From the NCBI RefSeq assembly GCF_013205055.1, contig NZ_JABMLF010000003.1:1-64000 (forward strand): a DNA stretch of 64,000 nt. The letters are read 5' to 3'. A model generated the notes under the pieces. That model searched no databases. It was given only the letters and a program-made list of their open reading frames with translations, and had not been told where the DNA came from. This document shows positions 1-8,299 of the stretch, one piece after another. The stretch comes from Rathayibacter sp. VKM Ac-2856. GTDB lineage: Bacteria > Actinomycetota > Actinomycetes > Actinomycetales > Microbacteriaceae. Made by a program: the position numbers and the translations under genes. The stretch's first letter is position 1. Each line of letters begins with the position of its first letter.

Positions 1-1028
1 GAGGCGACCTTGTCGCGGTGCGCCTGGGTCACCAGCGGTCCCATGTCGCAGCCGCGGCGCCCGTCGCCGATGCGCAGGGTCGCCGCCCGCTCCTGGATCT
101 TCCCGATCAGCTCGTCCGCGACGGGCTCCACGGCGACGACCACCGAGATCGCCATGCAGCGCTCGCCCGCCGAGCCGAAGCCCGCATTGATCGCCGAGTC
201 GGCGACGAGGTCCAGGTCCGCATCCGGCAGCACCAGCATGTGGTTCTTCGCCCCGCCGAGCGCCTGCACGCGCTTGCCGTTGCGGGTGCCGGTCTCGTAG
301 ACGTACTGGGCGATCGGGGTGGAGCCGACGAACGAGATCGACGTCACGTCCGGGTGCTCGAGCAGCCCGTCGACGGCGACCTTGTCGCCGTTCAGCACGG
401 TGAAGACGCCGTCCGGGAGCCCGGCCTCCTTCCAGAGCGCGCCGAGCCAGATGGCCGACGACGGGTCCTTCTCGGACGGCTTCACGACCACGGTGTTCCC
501 GGCCGCGATCGCGATCGGGAAGAACCACATCGGCACCATCGCCGGGAAGTTGAACGGGCTGATGATCCCGACCACGCCGAGCGGCTGCCGGACGGAGTAC
601 ACGTCGACTCCGGTCGAGACCTGCTCGGAGTACTCGCCCTTCAGGTGGTGCGCGAGCCCGGTCGCGAACTCCACGACCTCCTGGCCGCGGGTGATCTCGC
701 CGAGCGCGTCGGAGATCACCTTGCCGTGCTCGGACGTGATGATCTCGGCCAGCTCGCCCTTCTTGGCGTCGAGGAGCTCGCGGAAGCGGAAGAGGATCTG
801 CTGGCGCTTGGCCAGGGAGGTGTCGCGCCAGGCGGGGAAGGCGGCCTTGGCGGAGGCGACGGCCGCGTCGATCTCGGCGGCGTCGGCCAGCGCGACCTCC
901 TTCGTCGCGACGCCGAGCGCCGGGTCGTAGACCGGCGCGGTGCGGCCGGACGAGGACGGCGAGGCCGCCCCGTCGATCCAGTGGCCGATGGTGGACAGCG
1001 AGGTGGCGGGCGACTCGGCGATGCTCAT
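1..1028 (-). CDS. mmsA: Methylmalonate-semialdehyde dehydrogenase (CoA-acylating), 3' end outside window
   Basis: Oxidises methylmalonate semialdehyde or malonate semialdehyde to propionyl-CoA or acetyl-CoA in valine and inositol catabolism; cytoplasmic, NAD+ and CoA dependent. About 342 residues are visible from ATG at 1028 to the window edge. The ALDH fold is clear, with the family-typical block NFPAMVPMWFFPIAIA followed by GNTVVVKPSEKDPS, then SFVGSTP and LGGAKNHM. The active-site cysteine lies in GSAGERCMA. The Met-Trp-Phe block points to the MmsA/IolA branch rather than generic succinate-semialdehyde dehydrogenases. A TACCCT box lies 7 nt upstream of ATG, so translation may be leaderless. 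The C-terminal part lies beyond the left edge, so completeness cannot be judged. Confidence 0.9.
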   Translation of the reverse strand, partial: MSIAESPATSLSTIGHWIDGAASPSSSGRTAPVYDPALGVATKEVALADAAEIDAAVASAKAAFPAWRDTSLAKRQQILFRFRELLDAKKGELAEIITSEHGKVISDALGEITRGQEVVEFATGLAHHLKGEYSEQVSTGVDVYSVRQPLGVVGIISPFNFPAMVPMWFFPIAIAAGNTVVVKPSEKDPSSAIWLGALWKEAGLPDGVFTVLNGDKVAVDGLLEHPDVTSISFVGSTPIAQYVYETGTRNGKRVQALGGAKNHMLVLPDADLDLVADSAINAGFGSAGERCMAISVVVAVEPVADELIGKIQERAATLRIGDGRRGCDMGPLVTQAHRDKVA

Positions 1029-1035
1029 GGGCTCG

Positions 1036-1041
1036 AGGGTA
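1036..1041 (-). promoter_or_regulatory. -10 box of mmsA
   Basis: TACCCT on the minus strand ends 7 nt before the ATG. No Shine-Dalgarno sequence fits in between, so a leaderless mRNA is inferred. Confidence 0.45.
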
Positions 1042-1111
1042 GGCGGCGAGCGGGCGGACGCGAGGGGCGGATCTGTCCAGCGGCAGGGGTCCCGGCTGGA
1101 CGGAGCGGCAC

Positions 1112-1425
1112 GGGTGGATCTCGATACGGCCGCAAGCGGCCTACTCGATCAGCATGAAGCGGAACGGGATTGTCCGCCCACCCATGCTGGTCGAGTAGCC
1201 GCGCAGCGGCGTATCGAGACCGACGCTATCGGAGGGTGGATCTCGATACGGCCGCAGGCGGCCTACTCGATCAGCATGAAGCGGAACGGGATCGTCCGCC
1301 CACCCATGCTGGTCGAGTAGCCGCGCAGCGGCGTATCGAGACCGACGCTGTCGAAGGGTGGATCTCGATACGGCCGCAAGCGGCCTACTCGATCAGCATG
1401 GAGGCGGCCGCAGGCGGCCTACTCG
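1112..1425. repeat. 122-bp tandem repeat built of REP-like hairpin units
   Basis: Two complete 122-bp copies (1112-1233 and 1234-1355) differ at about four positions. A partial third copy runs to about 1400 and a further roughly 20-bp fragment runs to 1425. Each copy contains two facing elements of the type TCTCGATACG...CTACTCGATCAGCATG and CATGCTGGTCGAGTAG...CGTATCGAGA. The last fragment overlaps the 3' end of the PP2C gene and supplies its TAG stop. This block fills the gap between mmsA and the phosphatase gene. Confidence 0.9.
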
Positions 1426-2477
1426 TCTGCGTGGGGCGTCTGGTCCCCGCCCGGGGCGAAGCGCGCCAGCGCCGCCGTGATGTTGTCGTGGCCGCCGCGC
1501 TCGTTCGCCCAGGCGACCAGCGCCTCCGCCAGCGCGACCGGGTCGCTGCCGATCCGGGCGACGGCGTCGTGCAGCACCGCTGCGAGGTCGTCGGCGGGGG
1601 ACGCGTAGTTCCACAGTCCGTCGGAGCAGGCGAGCACCCAGCCGGGCTCGTCGAGCACGGTGGAGGCGATCGCCGGCGACTCGTCGTGCGCGTCCGCGCC
1701 CAGCCACTTGGTGATCGCGTGCGCGTCGGGCGCCGTCTCGGCCTCGGCGCGGGGCACGCCGGAGGCGATCTGCTCCTGCGCCCAGGAGTCGTCGACCGTC
1801 AGCTGCCGCGCCGGTCCCCCGTCGGGGATCCAGTAGCTGCGGCTGTCGCCGACGTTGCCGGTGACCAGCAGGGCGCCGTCGAGGATCGCGGCGGTGAAGG
1901 TGCACGACGGCGGGTTGTCGCGCTTCTCCGGGACCGCGGCGTCGATCGCTCCGGAGGCGCGCGCGACCGCCATCTGCAGCAGCGCGCCCCAGCGCTCGGC
2001 GCCGTGGACCGCTCCGCCGACCTCGGAGCGCAGGGCACTCAGCGCGGCGCGGGCGGCGGCCAGTGAGGCGGTGTCGGAGTCCGGAGTGGAGGAGACGCCG
2101 TCGCAGACCACGAGGAGCGCGGTCAGCAGGGCGCCGTCCTCGCCGGCGGTCGCGCCGATCGCCATGGCGTCCTCGTTGGCCGCGTGCCGGATCCCCCGGT
2201 CGCAGACCCCGCCGACCAGCGGGTGCGGCGCCTCGGCCCAGTGCTCGCGCTCGGTCGGCGCGCGCTGGCCGCACTGCTCGCAGTAGCCGTCGTCGGCGAT
2301 CGCTCCCCCGCAGTGCACGCAGGCGGTGGGCCCCTCCGAGCCGGCGGCGGGCGGAGCGGCCGCGGCGGCCGGGACGATCAGCGTCGTCCCGCAGGCCTCG
2401 CAGAAGGCGTCGCCGGTCGAGACCGGCTCGCCGCAGTTCGGGCAGGCCGTGGACAGCACGGCGCTCTCCCCGCTCAC
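1419..2477 (-). CDS. PP2C-family Ser/Thr protein phosphatase with double zinc ribbon
   Basis: Predicted Mn2+/Mg2+-dependent phosphatase, probably the antagonist of the PknG kinase encoded just upstream. It has 352 residues from GTG 2477, which overlaps the pknG stop (GTGA), so the two are translationally coupled. Residues 12-29 (C12, C15, C26, C29) and 53-69 (C53, C56, C66, C69) form two zinc ribbons. The PP2C domain follows from about residue 90 with the family signatures DRGIRHAANED, VVCDGVSS, VGDSRSYW, CSDGLWNYA and HDNITAAL, so the metal-binding aspartates are present. No membrane segment is seen. The stop codon falls inside the neighbouring repeat, so the last few residues may have been altered by repeat invasion. 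Confidence 0.9.
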   Translation of the reverse strand: MSGESAVLSTACPNCGEPVSTGDAFCEACGTTLIVPAAAAAPPAAGSEGPTACVHCGGAIADDGYCEQCGQRAPTEREHWAEAPHPLVGGVCDRGIRHAANEDAMAIGATAGEDGALLTALLVVCDGVSSTPDSDTASLAAARAALSALRSEVGGAVHGAERWGALLQMAVARASGAIDAAVPEKRDNPPSCTFTAAILDGALLVTGNVGDSRSYWIPDGGPARQLTVDDSWAQEQIASGVPRAEAETAPDAHAITKWLGADAHDESPAIASTVLDEPGWVLACSDGLWNYASPADDLAAVLHDAVARIGSDPVALAEALVAWANERGGHDNITAALARFAPGGDQTPHADE

Positions 2478-4843
2478 GTCAGCGTCCAGCGGCGCACGGC
2501 GTTCGCCCGGTCGACGAGGCGCAGGCGCTCCTGCTTCTCGCGGGTCGCCGCGGCGAGGGAGCGGTAGGAGATCTCCAGGCCGTCGCGCAGGGCCGGCTCC
2601 GTCGCATCGATCCCGCCGATCGTCGCGCCCTCCGCGGGGCCGTCGCGGCGCACCAGCTCGAGCGCCGACTCCAGCACCCCGGTCGTCAGCTCGAGCCGGG
2701 TGCGCGCGTCGATCGCGACGGCGTCGACGCTCGCGAGCGCGGCCGAGAGCGCGGGCAGTCCGCGTCCGGAGCCGGCCAGCAGCTCGGCCCGCCGACGACG
2801 GGCGTCGACGTAGGAGGAGCGGGTGGGCCCGACGATGTCGAGCGCGTCGAGCGCGCCGTCGAGGTCGGCCCGATGCTGGCGGACCCGCGCCAGGCCGAAG
2901 GCGGCCGGGGCGGTGTAGTTCGCGTCGGCGCGGGCGCAGATGACGTAGAGCGACTCCGCCACCTCGGGCTCGCCGCTGGACTCGCAAGCCGCCGCGAGGG
3001 CGAGCTTGGGGGCGAGCTCCCCGGGCACCTGGCCGTAGACGGTGTTGAAGGAGGCGCGGGCGCCGATGGCGTCGCGCCGGGCGAGCTGCGCGAGGCCGCT
3101 CATCCAGACCGCCCGCCACTCCCACGGGTCCTCGGTCAGGATCTCGCCGGTCGCCCGGGCGACGTCCTCCCAGCGCTCGGCCTCGATCGCCGCGCGGGCG
3201 CGGGCGAGCCGGACCTCGACGGTGACGGTCGGCGCGAGCGCGAGGGCGCGCAGCCGGACGATCGGGTCGGCGACGTTGACGCCCGCGAGCCAGGCGCGGG
3301 CCGGGTCGGACTCGTCGGTCTTCAGCCCGGGCAGCGCGTCCCAGGGCAGCGGCCGGTCGACCACGTCGGCGACCGGCGCCTCGAACAGCGCCGACTCGGT
3401 CGAGTGCAGTGCCGGGTGCCCGGGCCCGCGGTCGGTCGCGACGACCTCGCGCAGCACGCCGAGCAGCTGCCCGCGCATCTCGTCCACGGTGGCGAAGCGG
3501 TCCTGCGGATCCGGCGCGCAGGCCTTCGCGACCAGGCGGTAGAACGAGTCGTACTTCTGGAACAGCGGCGTCTCGGACACCGGCGGCAGCGACGCGACGT
3601 AGGTGGTCTGGTTGCCGCGGAAGTCGAGGACGAGCGAGGCGATGGTCCGCCCGATCGTGTAGACGTCGGACGCGATCGACGGCCCGAGCTCGGGCACCTC
3701 GGGCGCCTGGTAGCCGACGGTGCCGTAGATGGCCGACTCCTCGTCGTCGGCCCGGCGCACCCCGCCCAGGTCGATCAGCTTCACCTGGTCGCCGACCTGG
3801 ATCATGTTGTCCGGCTTGAAGTCGCAGTAGAGCAGTCCGTGGTCGTGCAGGTAGGCGAAGGCCGGCATCACCTCGAGCACGAAGGCGAGCGCCTGGTCGA
3901 CCGGCAGCGGATCCGCGGAGCCGCCGTTCGCGTCGCGGCGCTCCTGCAGGATCTGCTTGAGGCTGGGCCCGCCGACGTACTCCATCACGATGTAGCCGGC
4001 GCCCTCGTGCAGGACGAAGTTGTAGATCTCGACGATCAGCGGGTGCTCGACCTCGGCGAGGTACTGCCGCTCGGTGACCGCGGCGGCGTACGCGTCCGGG
4101 TCGCCGGAGTTGAGCAGGCCCTTGAGCACCACCCAGCGGCCGGAGACGTTGCGGTCGCGGGCCAGGTAGATCCAGCCGAGTCCGCCGTAGGCGAGGCAGC
4201 CGACGACCTCGTACTGGCCGCCGACGACGTCGCCCTTCGCGAGCTGCGGGGTGAAGCTGAACGGCGTGCGGCAGTTGGGGCAGAAGCCCTCGGTGCGGCC
4301 GGGCTTGCCGTCGCGGCCGCGGCCGACCGCGGTGCCGCAGTTCGAGCAGAAGCGCTTGCGCTCGGGGAGCACCGCCTCCTTCATCAGCGCGGCCATCGGA
4401 TCGGCGGCGGGACGCGAGGGGACGGTCGTCAGTCCGGCGCCGAGCCGGGGTCCGCGCAGGCGGGTCGAGGTGGTGCCGACGCGGCGGGTGGTCTTCGAGC
4501 CGGTCTGCGCGGTGCGAGCCGAGCCGAGCGCGGCGGTCGCGAGGCGGGCGGAGGAGGTGCGGCCGCTGCGGGCGGTCGCCGCCTCCTCGGTGCTCGAGCC
4601 GACCGGGGCCTGCGCGTTCGGCGCCCCCTCGGCGAAGCCGGTCCCGAACGCGGCGGAGGCAGTGGCGGGAGCGGCGGGAGCGGCGCCGGTCGCGGGAGCG
4701 GCGCGGCGCGCGGTGGGGGTGGAGACGGCGGCGGCGGGAGCAGCCGCCGCCGGCGCCTCCGCCGGCAGCCCGCAGACGTTGCAGTAGCCGTCCTCGATCA
4801 CACCGGTGCAGCCCGGGGTCGAGGTGCAGGGGGCGCCGTTCAT
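2474..4843 (-). CDS. pknG: PknG-type Ser/Thr protein kinase with zinc motifs and TPR-like C-terminus
   Basis: Soluble Ser/Thr kinase. In Corynebacteriales its homologue phosphorylates the FHA protein OdhI/GarA to control 2-oxoglutarate dehydrogenase. It has 789 residues from ATG 4843, which overlaps the previous stop (ATGA). Layout: a short zinc motif (C6, C12, C21, C24), an Ala/Thr-rich linker, a rubredoxin-like pair (C166/C169 and C188/C191), the kinase domain from about residue 205, and a helical TPR-like region to the end. Kinase motifs: Lys241 in VVLKG, YCDFKPDN as catalytic loop, IDLGG replacing DFG (as in PknG), and GTVGYQAPE. No transmembrane helix is seen, unlike the PASTA kinases. 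No FHA substrate gene lies in the window. The neighbouring sensor pair GlnX/GlnH supports the PknG assignment strongly. Confidence 0.93.
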   Translation of the reverse strand: MNGAPCTSTPGCTGVIEDGYCNVCGLPAEAPAAAAPAAAVSTPTARRAAPATGAAPAAPATASAAFGTGFAEGAPNAQAPVGSSTEEAATARSGRTSSARLATAALGSARTAQTGSKTTRRVGTTSTRLRGPRLGAGLTTVPSRPAADPMAALMKEAVLPERKRFCSNCGTAVGRGRDGKPGRTEGFCPNCRTPFSFTPQLAKGDVVGGQYEVVGCLAYGGLGWIYLARDRNVSGRWVVLKGLLNSGDPDAYAAAVTERQYLAEVEHPLIVEIYNFVLHEGAGYIVMEYVGGPSLKQILQERRDANGGSADPLPVDQALAFVLEVMPAFAYLHDHGLLYCDFKPDNMIQVGDQVKLIDLGGVRRADDEESAIYGTVGYQAPEVPELGPSIASDVYTIGRTIASLVLDFRGNQTTYVASLPPVSETPLFQKYDSFYRLVAKACAPDPQDRFATVDEMRGQLLGVLREVVATDRGPGHPALHSTESALFEAPVADVVDRPLPWDALPGLKTDESDPARAWLAGVNVADPIVRLRALALAPTVTVEVRLARARAAIEAERWEDVARATGEILTEDPWEWRAVWMSGLAQLARRDAIGARASFNTVYGQVPGELAPKLALAAACESSGEPEVAESLYVICARADANYTAPAAFGLARVRQHRADLDGALDALDIVGPTRSSYVDARRRRAELLAGSGRGLPALSAALASVDAVAIDARTRLELTTGVLESALELVRRDGPAEGATIGGIDATEPALRDGLEISYRSLAAATREKQERLRLVDRANAVRRWTLT

Positions 4844-6024
4844 GAGCTGGCCTTCCGGGGGTGCGAGGGAGAGGAGGCGGCGGGCAGATCGCGGGTGACC
4901 ACGTCGTACTGCTCGACCAGGTGGCGGGCGAGCGCGACCGAGCACGGCACCGCGTCGAGCGCGGCGCGGACCTCGGCGTCGGCCGCGGCACCGACGGCGG
5001 AGGCCGCCCGGCCGTTGGCGGCCGCGCGCTCGCGCAGCGCCCGCAGGCGGAAGCCGAGCGCCGCCCGCTCCCGCAGCGGCGAGGTGTAGGCGGCCTCGAC
5101 GGCGTCGAACGCCCGGCCGACGGCGGTGAGGCGGGCGAGGTGCGCGTCGAGCGCCTGCCGGTCGGCCGGCGGCTCGCCGAGTCGCGAGACGTCGGGCACG
5201 GCGAGGCGGGGCGGATCCGCGATCTCGCGGCGGCAGCGGGCGACCAGCTCGCGCAGCGGCGCCTCGCGCAGCTCCGCGGCGGCGGCCAGCTCGCGGGCGC
5301 GGGCCCGGTCGTGCTCGAGCCCCCGGCGCTCGGACGCGGCGATGATCAGGTCGCGCTCGAGCCGGGCGGAGTCGCTCTCGAGCTGGCCGAGCGGGCCGGA
5401 GACGTCGGCGCCGCGGCCGGCCTTCTCCGCGAGGCTGTCCAGCCGGGAGCGCAGCACGGCGACGCGCTGGGCGGCGGCCTGGTCGACGGCGCCGCGCGCG
5501 TCGCGGGTGAGGTCGCGGCAGCGCTCGATCTCGGCGCGGACGCCGACGATCCGGCCGGCCACGTCGGTGCCGCTCGGGTCGAGCTCGAGCCGCGACTTCA
5601 GCTGTCCGACCACGGCGTCGCAGAGCCGGACGGCCTCGACCAGCGACACGGCGGCGCTCCCGCCCGACCCCGACGCGTCGAGCCGGCCCCAGATCAGCTG
5701 CGACATCCGCTCGCGCGCCACGGCGTCGACCCGGCCGGAGTCCCAGACCTGCTCGAGCTCGGCCAGCCGCCGCGTCACCGACTCGCGCAGCGACTGCGCG
5801 AGCACGACGTCGGCGGTGTAGCTGTCGGCCTGCGGCGACGCGAGCGCGGCGGCGTCGAGCCGCGACAGCTCCCGGGTCGTCCGATCGAGCCAGCGGCCGA
5901 GCCGGGCCAGGTAGTCGAAGAGCTCGCGCTGCGGGATCGCCTCGCCCAGGCGCCCCGGAGCGACGGGCGTCCCCTCCGAGACCCCCGCTCCCGAGCCGCC
6001 CTGCGTCCCCGTCCCCGCGGCCAC
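4840..6024 (-). CDS. Coiled-coil protein of the PknG operon, function unknown
   Basis: 394 residues from GTG 6024, two bases after the glnH stop, and ending in an ATGA overlap with pknG. It is almost entirely Ala/Arg/Glu/Leu-rich helix with no signal peptide, membrane segment or cysteine cluster, and is predicted to be a cytoplasmic helical or coiled-coil scaffold. The longer reading frame upstream lies over glnH and was not used. I do not recognise a named domain. Its place between the solute-sensing lipoprotein and the kinase, with tight coupling on both sides, suggests it links sensor and kinase or forms part of a complex with them; that is inference. Confidence 0.8.
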   Translation of the reverse strand: MAAGTGTQGGSGAGVSEGTPVAPGRLGEAIPQRELFDYLARLGRWLDRTTRELSRLDAAALASPQADSYTADVVLAQSLRESVTRRLAELEQVWDSGRVDAVARERMSQLIWGRLDASGSGGSAAVSLVEAVRLCDAVVGQLKSRLELDPSGTDVAGRIVGVRAEIERCRDLTRDARGAVDQAAAQRVAVLRSRLDSLAEKAGRGADVSGPLGQLESDSARLERDLIIAASERRGLEHDRARARELAAAAELREAPLRELVARCRREIADPPRLAVPDVSRLGEPPADRQALDAHLARLTAVGRAFDAVEAAYTSPLRERAALGFRLRALRERAAANGRAASAVGAAADAEVRAALDAVPCSVALARHLVEQYDVVTRDLPAASSPSHPRKASS

Positions 6025-6026
6025 CG

Positions 6027-6995
6027 TCAGCGTCCGTACACCGCGTCGGGCGGCGACTGCGCGCCGAGCTCGCCGAGCCAGCGGTCGTAGATGCTCTGCC
6101 AGCGGCCGTCGGCGCGGATGCTCTCGAGTGCCGCGTTGACGAAGCGCACGTAGTCCGTGTCGCCGGCGGGCATGCCGAGGCCGTACGGCTCGGAGCTGAG
6201 CGGGCCGCCGATGACCTTGGCGTAGGGGTCCTGCGCCACGAAGCCGGCGAGGATCGTGTCGTCGCCGGCGATCGCGTCGACCGAGCCCTCCTGGAACTCC
6301 GCGAGGCACTCGGTGTGCGTGTCGGCGGCGACCGCGGTCACCTCCGGGTAGTCGTTCTCGAGCCGGCTGAGCGTGGTGGTGCTGCGCGGAGCGCAGACCG
6401 ACTTCCCCGCGAGGTCCTCAATGCCGTCCGCGTCGAGGCTGTCCGAGACGAGCACCTTGAGGCCGGCGCCGTAGTACTCGGAGGAGAAGGCGATGCTGCT
6501 CCAGCGGTCGCAGGTCATGGTGAGCGTGCGGGCGACCAGGTCGACCTGCGGGGTGGCCGCGTCGCCGCTGAGGGCGGGCAGGCGCTGGGCCGAGGTGATG
6601 ACCACGAACTCGATCGAGTCCGGGTTCCCGAAGATCGCGCGGGCGATCTCGCGGGCGATGTCGATGTCGAAGCCCTCGATCCTGCCGGTCAGCGGGTTCC
6701 GCGCGCTCATCAGCAGGGTGTCGGCCGAGACGCCGACGCGGAGCGTGCCCGCCGCGCGGATCTCAGCGAGGCGGGGGCTGTCGGTGACGCCGGTCGGCGC
6801 GTAGGAGGTGACGGCCGAGGGCGAGCACTCCGCGGTGGCGGGAGCGGCGCTCGACGACGCGGAGGCCGTCGGGGTCGGCGTCGCCTCGGTGATGGTGCCG
6901 AGGTCCTCCGCTCCGCTGGTGCAGCCGGAGACGGCGAGCACGGTGGTCAGCAGGAGCGCGACGGCGCCCGTCCGCAGGGTGCTGAGGCGGGTCAT
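6027..6995 (-). CDS. glnH: Amino-acid-binding lipoprotein GlnH-like
   Basis: Extracytoplasmic solute-binding protein of the glutamine/amino-acid family (SBP_bac_3). In C. glutamicum and mycobacteria the orthologue is not a transport component but senses Asp/Glu and signals through GlnX to PknG. It has 322 residues from ATG 6995, overlapping the glnX stop (ATGA). A lipoprotein signal (VLAVSGC, Cys25) is followed by a Thr/Ser/Ala linker and then the family core: TLRVGVSADT, GFDIDIAREIA, AGKSVCAP, DAIAGDDTIL and PYGLGMPAGD. No ABC permease or ATPase accompanies it, which fits a sensing role. Confidence 0.9.
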   Translation of the reverse strand: MTRLSTLRTGAVALLLTTVLAVSGCTSGAEDLGTITEATPTPTASASSSAAPATAECSPSAVTSYAPTGVTDSPRLAEIRAAGTLRVGVSADTLLMSARNPLTGRIEGFDIDIAREIARAIFGNPDSIEFVVITSAQRLPALSGDAATPQVDLVARTLTMTCDRWSSIAFSSEYYGAGLKVLVSDSLDADGIEDLAGKSVCAPRSTTTLSRLENDYPEVTAVAADTHTECLAEFQEGSVDAIAGDDTILAGFVAQDPYAKVIGGPLSSEPYGLGMPAGDTDYVRFVNAALESIRADGRWQSIYDRWLGELGAQSPPDAVYGR

Positions 6996-8299
6996 CGGTA
7001 CTCCTCCAGTCGCTGCGAGACGCCGCGCCAGGCGAGCAGGGCGCCCGCGAGGCCGGCGGCGAGCAGGATCCAGGAGGCGACCGAGGCGATCGCGCTCCCG
7101 TCGTCGAGCTCGGTCCGGGTCGTGTCCGCGTCGTCGAGGATCGCGGTGCGGGCGTCGTTCGCGAACGCGGTGAAGGCGACGTTCGCGGAGTCGGGCTCGG
7201 TCGAGGTGGCGAGATCGACGGCGTCGTCCCACCTGCCGTCGTCGTCGGCGCCCCGGATCGCGGTGTGCAGCTCCAGCCACGCGTTCAGCTCGCTCAGCAG
7301 CGACCCGTCGACGATGCCGGCCTCCACGCCGTCCTGCAGGCGGGTGCGGGCGTCCTCCGCCGCGGTCTGGAACTCCGCCTCCAGCGCCGCTCCCGAGCCG
7401 CGCTTGATCAGCGTGAAGCTCTCCAGCGACTTCGCGTCGCTCGCGGCGGTGAGCGCCTGCGAGACGACGAGGGTCGCCTGGTACGGGTCGGCCCGCACCG
7501 CGGCCGCGCGCCCGCCGATCGAGCCGAGGACGACCGCGCCGCCGATGCCGACCAGCAGCAGCAGGGCCGTGGCGGTGACGAGCGGGCGGTTGAGGTAGCG
7601 GTGCGTCCGGCGGGCCAGCCAGATCTGCGCGGCGATCAGCAGGACGAGCATCGCCAGCGAGCCGATCAGCAGGAGCACGCTGAAGCGCACGGTGTCGTAC
7701 GCGGCGGCGACGCGGTCCGCCCCGCGGGTGACGAGCCCGTTGAGGTCCTGGAGGATCCCCTTCTCGGCACCGGTCAGCTGCGCCGAGGCCTGGTCGAGGT
7801 AGGCCGAGCCGACGGGGAAGCCCTGCCGGTTGTTGGCCCGGGCCTGCTCGATCAGGCCGCTGTAGGTGGTCAGCTTGCTCGTGATCGCGGCGAGGGTCTC
7901 GGCGTCGTCGGGCTGCGTCGAGGCCAGCTCGGTGAGCCGCGTCAATGCGGCCGCGAGGTTGGCCACGTACCTCTGCCGCTGATCGGCGGGCTCGAGGCCG
8001 CCGACCAGGAAGGTGTTCGCGGCGATCGCGTTGGCGTCGACGAGGAGGTTCCGCACGTCCTGCACACCGACGAGCTGCGCGGCCTGCTCCCGTGCCTCGG
8101 TCGCGGCGCGCGACTGCAGCGACGCGGCCTGCTGGGCGAAGACGCCGAACAGCACGGCGGCGAGCGCCGTCAGCACCAGCATCAGGCGGAGGGTGCGCGG
8201 AGTGGTCGAGGTCGCCCGGGCGAGCAGCGTCGGCCGCCGGGTGGCGGGCGCGGCCGGCGGTGCGGCCTGCGCGGGAGGTGCGGCGGTCGTGATGCTCAT
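6992..8299 (-). CDS. glnX: GlnX-like membrane signalling protein
   Basis: 435 residues with four predicted membrane helices: about 38-57, 207-229, 239-262 and 406-425. Two long extracytoplasmic helical domains lie between helices 1-2 and 3-4, the topology described for GlnX, which relays the ligand state of GlnH to PknG. The start at ATG 8299 overlaps the stop of the AAA gene, and the end overlaps glnH. No enzymatic motif is seen. Assignment rests on topology, length and gene order (glnX-glnH-pknG) rather than on a sequence signature. Confidence 0.87.
   Translation of the reverse strand: MSITTAAPPAQAAPPAAPATRRPTLLARATSTTPRTLRLMLVLTALAAVLFGVFAQQAASLQSRAATEAREQAAQLVGVQDVRNLLVDANAIAANTFLVGGLEPADQRQRYVANLAAALTRLTELASTQPDDAETLAAITSKLTTYSGLIEQARANNRQGFPVGSAYLDQASAQLTGAEKGILQDLNGLVTRGADRVAAAYDTVRFSVLLLIGSLAMLVLLIAAQIWLARRTHRYLNRPLVTATALLLLVGIGGAVVLGSIGGRAAAVRADPYQATLVVSQALTAASDAKSLESFTLIKRGSGAALEAEFQTAAEDARTRLQDGVEAGIVDGSLLSELNAWLELHTAIRGADDDGRWDDAVDLATSTEPDSANVAFTAFANDARTAILDDADTTRTELDDGSAIASVASWILLAAGLAGALLAWRGVSQRLEEYR

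Noticed and set aside
1112-1425. CRISPR-like array
   Set aside because: Tandem identical units with no unique spacers, unit length 122 bp and no cas genes.
2063-5089. About 1000-codon open frame on the plus strand opposite pknG
   Set aside because: Arg/Ala/Gly-rich, low-complexity translation in the antisense of a well-conserved kinase; typical of GC-rich shadow frames.
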